DNA from: Xanthostigma xanthostigma
Lineage: Eukaryota; Arthropoda; Insecta; Raphidioptera; Raphidiidae
Direction: 5' to 3'
Assembly (NCBI GenBank): GCA_963575645.1
Contig: OY754470.1
Location: 1,736,001 to 1,800,000 of the forward strand
DNA length: 64,000 nt
A program made the position numbers and the translations under genes. Every line of letters starts with the position of its first letter. Positions within the stretch are counted from its first letter, which is position 1. This document shows positions 62,772 to 64,000 of this stretch, piece by piece. A model generated the notes under the pieces. It made no database searches, was not told the DNA's origin, and was given only the letters and a program-made list of their open reading frames with translations.

Positions 62772-64000
62772 ATGGTTAAATTAATTTTGTTTATGACAGT
62801 GAGTGCACTATGGATACGAAATCTAAACGCAGGTGAGTGTACTTTTTTTTAAATAGGATCCTAATTATTCGTCAGACACGGGATTGGTGGGTTTTCTAAT
62901 AATACAAAAATGACGGTTGCGGGACGAAATTAAATAAAAATCAAGCCAGTATTTGAAGTTTAATTTCTTCCAGCTTCTTATATATTGTAATATGTCGTTC
63001 TGTTGCTCCAAAATCGAGTTTTATTAATGCAATTTTTTTTTTTTTCAACAGAATGTTAAGAAATATGACTGCTTTAATAGCTCAACCTTTCCATTGTGAT
63101 AACTTAAACCAAATATACAAAGCAGTTTTGAGTTTTCTCCAAATTAAAGTGCTTTGTGCCAAAAAATTGACATCTAACATTTTTATTTTCAGCAGAAAAT
63201 TCGTACCCAATAGATAACGAAAATAATCAATCAACGAAAATTAATGTCATTGAAAAAATATTGAGTTCTCTCGATATAACCACTCCAAATTCTTTATCGT
63301 CTCTTGAACTAAAAAATAGTTCTTACGAAAAGAATTATTCGTTCCACGAAAAATTGACTGATAGTAAAAGTTCAACAGATTTCTCTGAGGAAAATAAAGT
63401 ACCTGATGAAGCAAAAACAGTAAAATTTACAAACGATAACGAATCTTTACGCAAGTTTATAAACTATTTTTATAAAGCTTTAAAAAATAATAAATCTGAT
63501 AATAAAACAATATTCAAAAAAATTACTGAATTTTCACAACAAATTATCACAACCAAAAATAAAACATATGAAAGCTATTTCACTGCAAAAAATAACGTTG
63601 CTTCAAAAGTCAATCAAATTACATTAAAACCTGAAGAAATCAGCTCAGAAAATACTACTTCAAATAATCAGGATTCAAACAAACATGCCAAATCGATCGA
63701 AATACAATTTATGTCAATAAATTTGGCGCAAAATTTGGATTTGAATAGTGAAACTACTGAAAAAAATATTGAGTTGAGCACTTCTTCACGATTAAAAAAT
63801 GATATACTTGATCCCGGATTTGGTTTTAAAGGATTCTTTTATCGACTTTTTCGTGAGACTTACGATATTATAAACGAATGTGACAGTGGCAATTCGTCAG
63901 GCGACTTTCCGGAAGATTTATTCACAGAAAAACAGAAACTGCATGGCGCTATAATATTACATATAATATGTTGTATTTATTGTTTTACACTTTTGGCAGT
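62772..64000 (+). CDS. potassium-dependent Na+/Ca2+ exchanger (SLC24/NCKX family), 5' part, cut by window end
   Basis: Exon 62772-62832 encodes a signal-type leader (MVKLILFMTVSALWIRNLNA). After an intron the frame is open from 63193 to the window end (289 residues visible in total). About 215 residues are a serine-, asparagine- and lysine-rich extracellular segment with several N-x-S/T sites. Then comes GDFPEDLFTEKQKLHGAIIL and HIICCIYCFTLLAV, the highly conserved block that precedes and opens the first core membrane helix of NCKX exchangers. The ion-binding alpha repeats lie beyond the window. Expected role: plasma-membrane calcium extrusion coupled to sodium entry and potassium exit. The acceptor is CAGCAG (63191-63196), so two in-frame acceptors three bases apart are possible. 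The assignment rests on the last ~45 residues. Confidence 0.8.

Overview
The window is an AT-rich piece of an insect nuclear genome: short exons with GT-AG introns, an insect-type antimicrobial peptide cluster with GATA/kappaB promoter modules, and very many small DNA-transposon derivatives. The antimicrobial peptides resemble hemipteran hemiptericin more than lepidopteran or dipteran attacins, but the order cannot be fixed from the sequence alone. Nothing prokaryotic or viral was recognised.

Layout. 298-1858 (+): 3' end of a pickpocket-type DEG/ENaC sodium channel. 3317-16442 (+): complete seven-exon secreted lipase gene with a 9.1 kb second-exon-delaying intron full of repeats. 17858-26329: three paralogous glycine-rich antimicrobial peptide genes (two long copies on the minus strand, one short copy on the plus strand). 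26400-31400: transposon-rich, with two hAT elements bounded by perfect 8-bp target duplications. 31416-32924 (-): complete ribosomal protein L13a gene carrying two intronic box C/D snoRNAs of the U34 (SNORD34) type. 33346-34108 (+): Ly6-type GPI-anchored protein. 34488-35509 (-): intron-containing histone H2A.X. 36073-40774 (-): tandem pair of secreted leucine-rich-repeat proteins. 42900-44040 (+): TLC-domain protein (TLCD5/TMEM136-like). 45991-47017 (-) and 47266-48614 (+): head-to-head RBM7-like and mTERF4 genes. 50587-55858 (-): complete ten-exon SART1/Snu66 gene. 55900-62770: non-coding, with a 1.76 kb palindromic TA-flanked element and a Helitron-type element. 62772-end (+): 5' part of an SLC24 (NCKX) potassium-dependent Na+/Ca2+ exchanger.

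The genes are a mix of housekeeping functions (translation, splicing, RNA surveillance, mitochondrial ribosome assembly, DNA-damage chromatin) and secreted or membrane proteins; only the antimicrobial peptide cluster and the LRR pair look like functional neighbourhoods made by local duplication. No wholly new system was found. The most notable signals are the two U34-like snoRNAs in the same host gene as in vertebrates, the shared GATA-kappaB module in front of all three peptide genes, and five hAT-type elements with intact target duplications.
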